A stretch of DNA of 64,000 nt from Ignavibacteria bacterium (GTDB taxonomy: Bacteria; Bacteroidota; Ignavibacteria; Tepidaquicellales; Tepidaquicellaceae). This document shows, piece after piece, positions 1-9,968 of this stretch. Numbering within the stretch: position 1 is the stretch's first letter; each line of letters opens with the position of its first letter. Made by a program: the position numbers and the translations under genes. Under the pieces are notes generated by a model. The model was not told the DNA's origin. It ran no database searches and saw only the letters and a program-made list of their open reading frames with translations. Location: contig JADJTX010000012.1 in the NCBI GenBank assembly GCA_016710985.1, positions 1 to 64,000 on the forward strand. The letters are read 5' to 3'.

Positions 1-2
1 AT

Positions 3-380
3 CAATTCTGGAAAATTGATATAGACAGTCTGGGTAAAGAGATAGAGGAATCAAGCTTTAACAGTATTTCAGATACTTCGGATTCTAAAATTGAGGATTC
101 AAAATCTTTTTTTGATCTCATATTTCTATCATCTTCATTAAACACAATCCCAAACGATGAAAATTTAGTAAAAAAATTACATTCTAACATAAAATTCTTA
201 TTAAAAGTAAACGGATTATTCATTGGCAGTTTTATAAATATTATTTTTGAAAACAATATTTGGGTTAATGATATGATTCCATTTTTTAACCCAAAGGACA
301 GACTGAATAACAATTTGGAAAGTCATGCATTGATTCGTAATCGGATTTGTATGTTTTGTCAGAATTTTATTATAAAATAA
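3..380 (+). pseudogene. 3' remnant of a methyltransferase-like gene (5' end outside window)
   Basis: One plus-strand frame is open from the window edge to a TAA at 378-380, giving about 125 residues with no start codon in the window. The stretch FDLIFLSSSLNTIPN followed by LLKVNGLFIGSFI resembles the strand-4/strand-5 part of class I SAM methyltransferases, where an acidic or 'SSSL' turn precedes a helix and then 'LKPGGxxxxS'. No SAM-binding glycine loop is visible, because that part would lie upstream of base 1. The next remnant begins immediately downstream. Overlapping minus-strand frames show no recognisable family and are treated as shadows. The methyltransferase assignment is an inference from a short pattern. 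Confidence 0.35.
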
Positions 381-384
381 TGGG

Positions 385-847
385 AAAAATATACTAATAA
401 ATCTTATAAGGAATTCGGAAACCCATATTGTTTTAACGTATATTTTGAAAACATTGAAAAAATATATCCCGGAAATTTTCAGAATTATTCTTACTCAAAA
501 AAGTCGGACTATGAATTTTACAAAATAACGGCTTTTTAGAGGATTTAGGTCTAAAAAAATCTCAAAAAGAACTTTCACTTAAAGATTATCAAAGCCTGCT
601 TGTTTTTGCCACAATAAAAAATAATATTGTGAAAAAAAGCAGAATTCTTCAGATAGGAAAAGCTCCGGAATACCTGGAAAATAAACTAAAAGCAGAATAT
701 GAGTTTTATAAACTTGAAAATTCTGAGATAATTAATAATGCAATAAATTTTGATGGAAGTCTCAATAAAGAAATAAATACAATTCCAAAAATATTATATC
801 AGATTTTAAGGATTTTTCGATTTTGTTTATTTTTTTCCGGAAAATAA
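385..847 (+). pseudogene. Decayed methyltransferase paralog A
   Basis: Read across at least one frameshift near 538, this stretch gives YSKKSDYEFYK..., then LSLKDYQSLLVFATIKNNI, then KKSRILQIGKAPEYLENKL. It aligns by eye with the remnant at 1890-2651, which has YELYKKKTNLEECDLKVYQDLL, FIRDNIQKGSKILEIGGG and the same spacing. The two are therefore tandem paralogs. Paralog A has IGKAPE where paralog B has the SAM-binding IGGGDS loop, so the cofactor site looks lost. The sequence after about 840 cannot be followed further with confidence. Non-functional as it stands; the family call comes through its better-preserved neighbour. Confidence 0.4.
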
Positions 848-1132
848 TAATAAGTATAACTTTGTCCGATATAGCATTACCAATAACCTGAATGGATTTT
901 TGAAAGTATCCGGGCTTTGTTTAATTAGCTCAAGGTCCTTGTCGACAGAAATCCATCTACTATCCTCATATCTTTAATTATCTCTATCTTAATAACGTAT
1001 CTCATTTTAATCAGTTTATAAAATCGAGTGAAATTTTGCAGATAAGAATGTCTATCTTTCAATGAATCCAATATCCCTGAAAATGAAATAGATGAATCAG
1101 ATCAATCCGGCAAAACGGTATATAAAGAAATA

Positions 1133-1851
1133 TTGTATAATATACTTTGGGAGAAAATCGCTTACCTGCCTTCAGCAACAAGTACAAATCCTAATCATAA
1201 TCTTGAAAAATATCCCGTCTATATATTTCATCATCTGATGAAATGCGGAGGAACATCAATGACGAACATTCTATACAAATGGTTCAGAACGATAAATGAT
1301 AAACTAGATGATGAAGATTTAAATACTTTCATTTTAAAGAAATATGATGTGAATAATTTCCATAATGATACTTGTTTGATTTCCCATTTTCAGCGGGAGG
1401 GAATTTATCTGCATCAGAGATATCCTGAATCCTTGGAAAGAAGTAAGGAATTTAGGATTTTTATTGTAATGAGAAATCCGCTTTCCTAAGAATATCATTA
1501 TATTATTACGCAAAAAAATGTTCTAAACTTGATCCAAGTGCAACTCTTACGGGAAGCTTAAACTCCGGAAGGAATTTTATTGCCAGTATGTTTCCATGTG
1601 ACGAATCAAATTACAAAGAAATTCTTGATAAATATTACTTCATCGGTGTTATTGGAAAAACTGCAGGAATCTCTCGATAAATTTGCCCGATATGGCAGGT
1701 AAAAAGAGAAATGATACCTGTATTGAATACTACTGAAAAGGATAAGCAAGTGGATGAATTATCACCAGAGTTTATTTCAAGATTCAAAGAGGCTAACAGT
1801 CTTGACTATAAAATTTATGATTATTGCCTGGAAAAATTTAATAAACTATAA
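1133..1851 (+). pseudogene. Sulfotransferase pseudogene (Sulfotransfer_2-like)
   Basis: The first open frame holds YIFHHLMKCGGTSM, which fits the 5'-phosphosulfate (PAPS) binding loop of carbohydrate sulfotransferases (compare HIPKTGGTS), and later RIFIVMRNPL, which fits the 3'-phosphate-binding R-x-P segment. A stop at about 1487-1489 is followed by the expected continuation in another frame: LYYYAKKCSKLDPSA, then YFIGVIGK. After a further shift comes ELSPEFISRFKEANSLDYKIYDYCLEKFNKL ending in TAA at 1849-1851. At least three frames are needed, so the gene is dead or badly sequenced. The order of segments and total length of about 240 codons match a single-domain sulfotransferase. When intact it would have sulfated a surface sugar using PAPS. 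Confidence 0.6.
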
Positions 1852-1889
1852 GCATAACGATCAATCATTCTTAAGATAAAAATGAAAAA

Positions 1890-2651
1890 GTGACTGAAAT
1901 TAAAAAACTTGATTTTATCAATTCTGAATCCTTTCATGAGTTCACTTACTCCAAAAAATACACTTCGAAATTTTTAGCAACAACCGCAATTCAGATTATG
2001 AGCTTTATAAAAAGAAAACAAATCTTGAAGAATGCGATCTGAAAGTTTATCAGGATTTGCTGACATTAACATTCATCAGAGACAACATACAAAAAGGTTC
2101 AAAATACTTGAAATCGGAGGAGGTGATTCAAGAATCCTTAAGCATTTCAGCAAAGATTTTGAATGCTGGAATCTTGATAAGATGGAAGGTCTGGGTAATG
2201 GTCCTGTAGCTATTCATCGGATGATTTCAGAATAATAGTGATTATATTGGTAGTCAGAACAAAAGAACTGCCCGAGAAATATTTCGATTTTGTCTTTTCA
2301 ATTTCAGCTCTTGAGCATGTTCCGCTTAGTGATGAAAGAGTATTTGAAGAAATAGTAAAGGATATTGACAGACTGCTAAAACCCGGAGGACTGTCAATGC
2401 ATTGCATAGATCACTCCACCGATTTGCTACTTGGAGAAGTGGACGAAGTCTGGACTAATCCGCTTTTAAAATATTTGTTTGAAAGCCATGAGACATTTAA
2501 CCCATTTATTCCACTGATCGAAGTCGAAACAGATAATGACTTATTTGTAGTCTCAAAAGGGTTTTATGATAATTACTGGAAACCTGTCACTAAAGTCGAA
2601 TATGAAGATTTCGGTAAACCGTTTTCATACAATATTCTCTGGAAGAAATAA
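1890..2651 (+). pseudogene. Class I SAM-dependent methyltransferase pseudogene (paralog B)
   Basis: Begins at GTG 1890. The coding trace crosses three frames: VTEIKKLDFINSESFHEFTYS, then YELYKKK...DLKVYQDLLTLTFIRDNIQKG, then ILEIGGGDSRILKHF (SAM-binding glycine loop), then from 2238 the frame with FDFVFSISALEHVPLSDERVFEEI and LLKPGGLSMHCIDHS, and finally GKPFSYNILWKK and a stop. ALEHV is the usual motif IV region of class I methyltransferases acting on sugars or small molecules. Breaks lie near 1965, 2100 and 2230. Tandem paralog of 385-847 with the sulfotransferase remnant between them. Probable former glycan-modifying enzyme. Confidence 0.6.
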
Positions 2652-3020
2652 ATTAGAGGAAAATCATTTCAATTATACATTAAAATGTCAGAAGAACAGT
2701 TATCGCTGATCAAACAATTCTTAATTTAGTTAGTGAATTTTAGCATGCTTTAATTTCCGAATACTCAATTATAATGTGACATTGTCCATTCTGAAATGTA
2801 AAAATATATTACTTTTTGTCGTATAATTAAAAAAATAGATAAGAAACGAAGTAAAGAAAGATCACTAAAGATATTACTCTGTTAAATAAAATCTTCTCTA
2901 ATATTGAGACCGAAAGTGTGCCCCATCATCAAGTAGCAAAAAAAAGGTGGATCTTTTTTTGGGGGAAAGGTATGTACTTGACTTATTTGTTAATAGACGT
3001 GTACTGTGCTTATTCAGGTT
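2652..3020. other. Intergenic, no gene recognised
   Basis: AT-rich stretch of about 370 bp between convergent remnants. I see no convincing reading frame, hairpin or repeat. A short minus-strand continuation of the FkbM remnant ends at 3021. The run of homopolymers and the degraded neighbours suggest decayed coding DNA. Confidence 0.4.
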
Positions 3021-3724
3021 TTACCATGCATTTGAGGCTCTTAATATTCCGTTCCGTTTCGCAAAAGAAACATCCATTTGACCTAGTGCTCCATCAAAGG
3101 TCTTCTCAAAAAATCCTGGAAATCATATATTTCATATCCCTTTTCAGCCATAAACATCACTACATCAGAAAGTATCGGAGTACCGGGTGCAAATTCAAAC
3201 ATTGAAGTTTCCAGAATAAATAACTCGCTTTTTCCGAATAGTTTTGTTGCTCCTTTAAGTGCTTCCAATTCAAATCCCTGTATATCCATTTTTACTAACT
3301 CAGGTATTTCTATATCACCATTTTCAATCAGAGAATCAATTGTAATGATGGGTATAATTCTTTGTTTATTAATTGATTGAAAATACTCGTTTTCCTTTAC
3401 AAGGCAATTAGCCCAAGCCAAATCTTCACTCCATGTTGTCATCACATGATTCTCGATTTTGCTTCCTGCTCCGTATGGAAAATACTTTGTTCGGGAAAAT
3501 CTTCACAGACTTTATTAAGGTTATCTTCCATTTCAGAAAGTGGTTCTATCATATAAAATACAGAATCAGGGAAAATTCCTTTTGCCATTCTTGTCCATTC
3601 TCCAAGATTTGCTACGTCAAAATGTTTTAAAGTTAACACCTTTATCTGAAATGTCTTTTAAAAACAGTTTGATACTTCCAATTGGCCGGTTTTCACGGAT
3701 AGCTGGTTTAATTGTATTCTCCAT
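3021..3724 (-). pseudogene. FkbM-family methyltransferase pseudogene
   Basis: On the minus strand, ATG at 3724 opens MENTIKPAIRENRPIG. A frameshift leads to FDVANLGEWTRMAKGIFPDS and YMIEP, the FkbM SAM-binding region, normally 'DVGANxGEW'. A second shift near 3445-3470 leads to TIDSLIENGDIEIPELVKMDIQGFE, with the diagnostic FkbM segment 'KMDIQGFELEALKGA', then LFILETSMFEF. A third shift near 3100 gives the C-terminal FDGALGQMDVSFAK and a stop at 3021-3023. The length (about 234 codons) fits the family. These enzymes O-methylate sugars or natural products. At least three breaks make it non-functional. It sits alone among remnants, pointing away from the plus-strand pseudogenes. Confidence 0.75.
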
Positions 3725-3829
3725 TTTTTTCCTTTTTTCTTTTAAAATATGTTTTTACACTCTGTCATTATCTATTGAATCTTTAACAAAACCGACTAGA
3801 AGAATAAACATATTTCCTTAATTAGATCA

Positions 3830-4734
3830 TTATTGTAAATAAAATTCTTCAAAATTATTCAGATATCTATATGAACCGATGGAGAATTCTTGCTGGAAAG
3901 TTTTAAGTGTAAGACAGATCGTCTTCTTTCCTCTGATTAATAATACATTACATAAACTACCGTTTAAATTTTCTAGTAGTAAAGATAAAACTATTAAGTT
4001 CTTAATACAATGTAAGTTTAAAGCTAATTTTCCCCCCAGCAGCACTATAGGTAATTCCATACCGAATAATCCGCAGGGTTTTTCTTCAGTTTTCGGAGAA
4101 TTCGATTCATTCGAAGTATTCGAAGTTACATTGGAAGCAGTCATTTTCTGATCAGGATTTAAAGTTACCAAAATGTTTGCTCCTCCCGGAAACATTTTGT
4201 CTTTATATATGAAAAATCTGCTAATATCGTCTTTTAACAAACCATTTGTTGATTTTATTCCCCCTTCTGCCGAAAGTAGAAATTGATATGTATCAATCGA
4301 ATTAGTTTGCATGAATGTTTGTGCTATGTTCCAGGAAAAAACTACGCCTGTATCCCTTTTTACCAATCCGACCTTTATACCGTTTAAGGCTTTCGCATTT
4401 GAAATTTTACTATAATCTGTAGCAACTATATCAACAGAAACATTCGTAATATTCGGGTCTTTCCGATCCTTATAAACTAAAGATTTCTTTATTTCACCGG
4501 AAGGAAATGAAAAGTATTCTTTAACAGTTTGTGCTGTAAATGGTAAATTACCAATTATATTATTGCCCTTTTTTATATCAGATTCATTTGCACTATATGT
4601 AAAAGTCAAAGATATAGATCCATCCTTGTTTATTTTACTGGATTGATAAAACTTAACTGCTCCTTGAGTTAATGGTGTAAAAACATACAAAAAAATATTA
4701 CAAGAATAACTTTTATAGATTTTCTTAAATTCAT
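3830..4734 (-). pseudogene. Secreted protein of unknown function with frameshifted signal peptide
   Basis: The main open frame (from about 4690) encodes VKFYQSSKINKDGSIS, a threonine/serine-rich region and a tail with CGLFGMELPIVLLGG. The obvious start ATG at 4734 lies in another frame and gives MNLRKSIKVILVIFFCMFL, a classic signal peptide with a basic head and hydrophobic core. One indel near 4690 therefore separates leader from body. The body looks like a beta-rich extracellular domain followed by a linker (NVTSNTSNESNS). The C-terminal GLFGxELPxVLL segment, if it were followed by basic residues, would be a membrane or sorting anchor. Here the last 65 residues look random, suggesting a second shift near 4040. 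I do not recognise the family. Confidence 0.5.
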
Positions 4735-4820
4735 TTAAACTCCTTAAATTTTTTTACAAAATAGGAATTGATAAATATGTTATCAAGTCAGAATATATTT
4801 TTAACAACCGCGACGCATAA

Positions 4821-4884
4821 CCTCACAATTAATGTTACCCTGAGGTATTAAAAAACAGGTCGTTGCCTCATAATTAATGTTACC
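4821..4884 (+). repeat. Pair of 19-bp direct repeats at the IS left end
   Basis: cctcacaattaatgttacc (4821-4839) recurs as cctcataattaatgttacc (4866-4884), one mismatch, 45 bp apart. The second copy overlaps the inferred left inverted repeat of the insertion sequence. The pair could be nested end sequences (transposase binding sites) or the trace of two insertions. Confidence 0.6.
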
Positions 4885-5925
4885 GTAGTTTTATAGTATA
4901 AAACGGTAAAATTATGAGTAAGAAATCAAAAGAAGAATATCTCATAGAAGTCAGAAAGAGATATTTGCAAGTAAACAAGGAAGAGAAGCAAAAGATACTT
5001 GACGAGTTCTGTCAGGTATGCGATTACAATCGTAAGTATGCATTACGATTAATCAATAAGAAAATCATTAATGACCAAAGATAAGAAGAGGCACAAGCCA
5101 GGTCCCACGCCAAAGTACAATACCGTTTGTATAATACAATTTTTGAAAGAGTTATGGATATCAACAAATTTAATATGTTCTCCTCGTCTGAAGGCGGTAA
5201 TCCCTTACTGGTTGGTATGGTATAAAAGTGAAAAGAACATATTAACAAAAAGGAAGAAGCTCTACTGCGGAAAATATCACCTGCTTCAATAGACAGACTC
5301 TTGTCACCTTTTCGCAGCAGGTATGAGAAGCGAGGACTAAGTACAACGCGTCCTGGCTCGATGATAAGAGAATTGATACCGATAAAAACAGATCAATGGA
5401 ATGAACGCCGTCCAGGCTTTGTAAAAGTTGATACAGTAGCTCATTGTGGAACCACAGTAGCGGGTGAATACACAAATAAGCGATCAGAGAAATTGAGCTT
5501 ACGTTGCCATTCAAACTAAAAGGATTTGATTGCGATAACGGCAAGAGTTTTGTACTACAGACTACTCAAATATTTCAAGAACAGAACCCCCTGTGGTAGA
5601 TTATATACGATCAAGGTCATATCACAAAAATGACAATTCTCATATTGAGTAAAAGAACTGGACAATAGTCAGACAGTATATTGGGTATGACAGATTAGAT
5701 AAGCATGATCAGGTTGAACTCTTAAACAATATATACAGAAATGAATTATATTGGTTACTAAATTTTTTATTTCATCAACAAAGCTGAAATCAAACCCGAT
5801 ATGGTTCAAAGATAAAAGAAAGTACATGATAAGAAGGATCAAACAATATTAACAAAAGAAAAGAAAAAAGTAGCAAAAAAGAAAAGAAAAGATTTACTAC
5901 TGCTACGGTTACCTTTTAATATGAG
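4867..5925 (+). mobile_element. Degenerate insertion sequence with imperfect terminal inverted repeats
   Basis: Left end 4867-4887 (ctcataattaatgttaccg...) pairs with the reverse complement of the right end 5904-5925 (ctcatattaaaaggtaaccg...): about 20 bp with several mismatches. The interval of about 1.06 kb contains one broken transposase read left to right. No clean target-site duplication was identified. The element is shorter than an intact one should be, because the transposase core lacks a block between its first two catalytic aspartates. Confidence 0.6.
4914..5787 (+). pseudogene. DDE (integrase-core) transposase pseudogene
   Basis: ATG 4914 opens MSKKSKEEYLIEVRKRYLQ and a helix-turn-helix-like region (YNRKYALRLINKK). 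A frameshift near 5085 leads to KPGPTPKYNTVCIIQFLKELWISTNLICS and RLKAVIPYW. Another leads to GLSTTRPGSMIRELIPIKTDQW and GFVKVDTVAHCG, carrying the first catalytic Asp. After about 5515 a different frame gives GFDCDNGKSF (second Asp), and then SYHKNDNSHIE (catalytic Glu) and QYIGYDRLDKHDQVELLN. About 60 residues normally found between the first and second Asp are missing, so there is an internal deletion as well as three or more frameshifts. It cannot move itself. IS family name not assigned. Confidence 0.75.
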
Positions 5926-6010
5926 AAAACTTGGACGGAAATGACCGAAATAATTGAAAAGAACCGAAAATGACAAAAAGAAATTTTTTTAAATCTAATT
6001 TACTAATTTA

Positions 6011-7632
6011 TTATTCTAAATATAATTCATAAATTGATTCTCCGAATTTATTTGAGTAAACATTCTTAGATGATGCATTTGGTCGGTTAGTCAATTTCTT
6101 CATATTTTCCATAAATTCATTAAAAACATCCTGGCTATTGGTTACAAAAATGATTTTTTTTGAATTTAATAATTTTGGCTCTAAATCCTTAGCATTTCCG
6201 ATGGTTGCAAATTTGTTTTTAATAAATCTATTGTAGATAATATAATTTGGATACTTATCCTCAAGAATTGAATAATATTTTTCTCTTTGAGATCCGCTCC
6301 AAAATGTTCCAACATATAATGCAACAACAATGTCCGACGCTCCTTTAGAACATATAATCAGTGATTGTGAATAATTTTCATCCAAATACCTCGTAACTTC
6401 ACGAGACTGATCTCTTTTATTTGCAAAAATGTAATATTATTTTTGATTAGTTTAAAATTGTAATAAAGAAAAGATAATAAAAATATAAAACAAATTGCAA
6501 AAATGAACCCTTTTTTTTAGCAAAGTTGGTGCAATATCATAAAATGGACATGTTACTATAAATAAACTTGGTATTGTTAGCAAGTATGCTGAAATTAAAT
6601 AATATAAATTAAATTGCTTGGCAACCAATAAGATTTGAAAAGTCAAAGCAAGAAAAAGTCCAATTAGTAATTTGTAATACCGATTAATTATCATTTTAGA
6701 CCTAAATGGTTTTAAGCAGCTAATAAGAATGCATATTATTAGCAAAATGTACGAGAAAGTAAAAAACCAAGTACTTGTGAAAATTAGTTTTAAATTGTTA
6801 AATCCCTGATTAGTATCAACGATATTTTTATCACCTTGTCCATATCTTCCGCTATGAGTTATTAAAATTAAAGACCCAATCAAAGAAAGTAATAAATTTA
6901 TTTATCGGTACTAAAGAGAAAAAAATTAAGAAAAATGATACAGATGTAATAAGTAGAAACAATCCTTTTAAAGAAACTCGATTTATTAACAATAAAGGAA
7001 TTACTAAAAGAGGTAAAAACAAAATTTTACAGGATAGTCCAAATCCACAAAGTAGTCCGAACAATATTGTATATTTTAGAAGTTGATTCTTAGTCAAAGA
7101 TTTTTCATTTATAAAACTAATTATTAAAGCAATGAATAGAATTACTGAAAAAAAATCAATAATGACTCCGGGCAAAAGTCTGTCAGCTTGAAATAAACTG
7201 TAGAAAAACAGAAAGGGGTAAGTTGCAAAAAAAGTGCGGAATAGATGCTATCGAGCTTTTTATATGAGACATAACCTAATATTAAAAGTGCACCTGCATT
7301 CATAAGTACCATTACCAGATTAATCCTAATGAGATAATACTCCGGTCTTAAAAAAACATCATTAACCATATCTGAATTAATACTATATAATGAATGAATG
7401 AATTTAATGACAATTGCTCCCATTATTTGTATTGGAGTGCCCGGATGCTCTATCATCCGGATCCAAATCCCCTTAATTGGGCTATGTTAAGAGAATTAAA
7501 TAAATAAGCATATGATGGATCGTGATACATTCCAAGATAATATTCCCCAAGAGCATTTTTTATATATAATCGATATGATAATTAAAATAAGAGGAAGGAG
7601 AAATAAAAGAAAATATGGGAAAAGCTTCTTCA
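6011..7632 (-). pseudogene. GT-C type membrane glycosyltransferase pseudogene (ArnT/PMT-like)
   Basis: A GTG at 7632 starts VKKLFPYFLLFLLPLILIII, a first membrane helix. Shifts then give YYLGMYHDPSYAYLFNSLNIAQLRG, next MIEHPGTPIQIMGAIVIKF (the HPGTP loop seen in dolichyl-phosphate-mannose and ArnT-like enzymes of this lineage), then several hydrophobic helices in three further frames, and finally a soluble C-terminal stretch ending at 6011. In total five frame segments add to about 540 codons, the usual size of these multi-spanning enzymes, which move a sugar from a polyprenyl-phosphate donor on the outer face of the inner membrane. Homologous size class to the genes at 36960 and 38614. Clearly dead. 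Confidence 0.6.
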
Positions 7633-7673
7633 CTAATGTAAGTGTTTTTTTATTTTATAAGGGTTTCTTTTTA

Positions 7674-8421
7674 TCAAGTAACAGTTCGAATCAGACACTT
7701 AACTATTTTTTCGAGGGAAATAAAACATCTAAATGCAAGAATTCCACCTGCAGATTTTAGCAATGTTTCAATACCTTTGAACACAGGAATCATAAAGTCG
7801 GGAATCATTTGCTTGTTTTCAAATCCACCTGAAGCAGGATATAAAACAAAACTCAATTTTCTTTGTTTTTTATATCAATTTTTCACCGAAATTTTTCTAA
7901 ATTTATCCAGATGTTTAAAAAAATAAGATAAGGAATCGCCTGATTGGAATCCCAGGGATCTTTATCCTGTAGATCATTTTTCGCAAAATAATCTACATCG
8001 AAGATGAACGGTTCAGGATGAAATCTTTTGTAAATCTGCAGAGAAAAAGGAGATGGGAATGGTTCAAGCATAACAACCCTTCCGCCCTTTTTTAAAACTC
8101 TATCGGCTTCATTAAGAAATTTAACAGGATTATAAAGATGATGAAGAACGTCTATCATTACAATGTTTGCAAGGCTTTCATTTTCAAACGGCATGCTGTG
8201 GGCATCAAAGCACATATCAAGCCAGTCACACTTATCTATATCTGCTGAAATCACTTCCGGCATATATTCTTTGAAATTTCCGCTGCCGGCTCCAAGTTCA
8301 ACTGTTTTTCCACTAACTTCGCTTAAATTGGCAATTATTTTCTTATACCACTCCTCATAGATTACTCTTAGAATTTTCTTCTTTTCCCAAATGTCTTATG
8401 CTTCTCTAAAATATTTTCCAT
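7674..8421 (-). pseudogene. Decayed inverted copy of the 52.5-kb methyltransferase
   Basis: Starts at ATG 8421 (MENILEKHK), identical to the start of the gene at 52491. One base is lost almost at once, then the frame with VISADIDKCDWLDMCFDAH, MIDVLHHLYNPVKFLNEADR and KKGGRVVMLEPFPSPFS matches the 52.5-kb protein almost residue for residue. This copy keeps the PFSLQIYKRFHPEPF junction that the other copy has lost by a 2-nt deletion. A further shift near 7900 leads to LYPASGGFENKQMIPD and AFRCFISLEKI. Class I SAM methyltransferase. Two breaks make it non-functional. It follows the fusion-gene copy at 8481-9968 in the same order as the plus-strand module. Confidence 0.85.
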
Positions 8422-8480
8422 ATTAAATAGTAAGAAACAAAGAGTTTGTTTAACAACTCCATGAGTTTAAAATCTTTTAA

Positions 8481-9968
8481 TTAATAAATAATTGGTACTG
8501 GTTTTTCCATTGCAAACTTAAATTTCCTCACTTAAATAAAAAAAGTAATTTGTAAAAGCATCCACCCGTGTTTGAACCTGGATATGTTTGTTGATCCGTA
8601 TATCCTCGCCTTATATCTTACAGGTATCTCTGCAAATTTTAAATTTAATTTCGATGCTCCCAATATAAGATCAAAATCCCGAACGGATCAAGTCACCGAG
8701 AAATTTTTTTTGCTTCCTTGAGATTTTCATAATTTTCCTTTGTAAGAACCTTTGTTCCGCATAATGTATCTTTTATTCTCTGACTTAATATCCAGGTGAA
8801 CATCATTGAGAAAAATTTATTTCCCATTATATTCAGTGTCCGCATTGCGTCTTTCTCCATCGGATAAACTAATCTCGAACCGTTAATAAATTCTCCTTTT
8901 CCTGAGTGTATTGCTTCATAGAATTTAATAAGATCCTCAGGAGGGACTGTCATATCAGCATCAAGTATCATGAGTATCCTGCAGCTTGCCATTTCAAAAC
9001 CTTTCCTGACTGCGTCAGCTTTTCCCTTTTCCGTCCTGTTGAGCGTATTTAAGATCGAACTCAGAGGCATATTTTTCACAAATAAGTTTAATTTCATCAA
9101 AAGTATTATCAGTTGAATTTCCTTCAACAAAAATTATTTCAGTGTGTTTTCCCATTTGAGGGATTCTTTTTACGATTTGTTCAATGTTTCCTTTTTCATT
9201 TCTCGCCGGAACTATAACGCTTACGGTATCAGGTGAATTTTCAAGCTTTGACTTCTTTGCTATTATAAATTTTGTAAGGCATAATTTGTTAACTAATGGT
9301 AGATTAGCTACAAATTTATTTATGAACTGTGAAAGAAGGGGGAATATAAACCGGCATCATAAATTTTCTTCCGGCTCTTATTATATCATAACCCGTAAGG
9401 CTCAGAAGATTCGATATATCCATAATATCCAGCCAGTTGTTTCTTACCTGCGGCATTTTTAATCTTAAAGCTTCTGCAAAATTCAAAACCGGAAGCCACA
9501 AAAAATTAATGTAAGTAATAATTATTCTTGTGTCATCATTACATAACTTTTTTATCTGATCAAAAGAAGTCTGAACATCCTCAATGTATCCTATGGTATC
9601 CGAAAGTATAACGAAATCAAATTTTTCATCAATAGTAATATTTTCGGTGTCCATCACATAAAAACGAAGTCCCGGATATTTCTCTTTTGCAACATTTATC
9701 ATTTGAGGAGAAATATCTATTCCAACACCTCCTGAAGTGTTTAATTGATCCAGAATAAATCCTGTTCCGCATCCGATTTCAATTACCTTGCTGCCCGGAG
9801 GATATTGAATTTGAATTCAATTAAATTCTCATAGTAATACTTATTTCTCTTAATCCATTTTTCACGGGTTCCTGAGAGCTCATTCATTTGTTGAATGACT
9901 TTCTCTTTAGATTGAGTTAAAGTGAATGATGGAGGATTTTCTGTAGATAAATTATTATTAATCTTGAG
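8481..9968 (-). pseudogene. Decayed inverted copy of the methyltransferase-GT2 fusion
   Basis: Read on the minus strand from about 9968: SKEKVIQQMNELS, REKWIKRNKYYYENLIEF, a shift, then VIEIGCGTGFILDQL (SAM loop), ENITIDEKFDFVILSDTIGY, RIIITYINFLWL and MPQVRNNWLD. Another shift near 9330 and 9060 leads to the GT2 half: NRTEKGKADAVRKGFEMASC, LMILDADMTVPPEDL, RIKDTLCGTKVLTK. After 8693 a shift gives LKFAEIPVRYKAR and SRFKHGWMLL and a stop near 8481. Each block aligns with the intact gene at 50907-52364. Substitutions are mostly conservative (I/V, D/E, K/R), so protein-level selection acted after duplication and decay came later. No ATG seen at the 5' end. Confidence 0.85.

Noticed and set aside
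2..313. Minus-strand frame of 103 codons
   Set aside because: It overlaps the plus-strand methyltransferase-like remnant, begins and ends without signals, and its composition is that of an antisense shadow.
5242..5544. Minus-strand frame of 100 codons
   Set aside because: It is antisense to the transposase core that contains the recognisable VDTVAHCG and KTDQW motifs.
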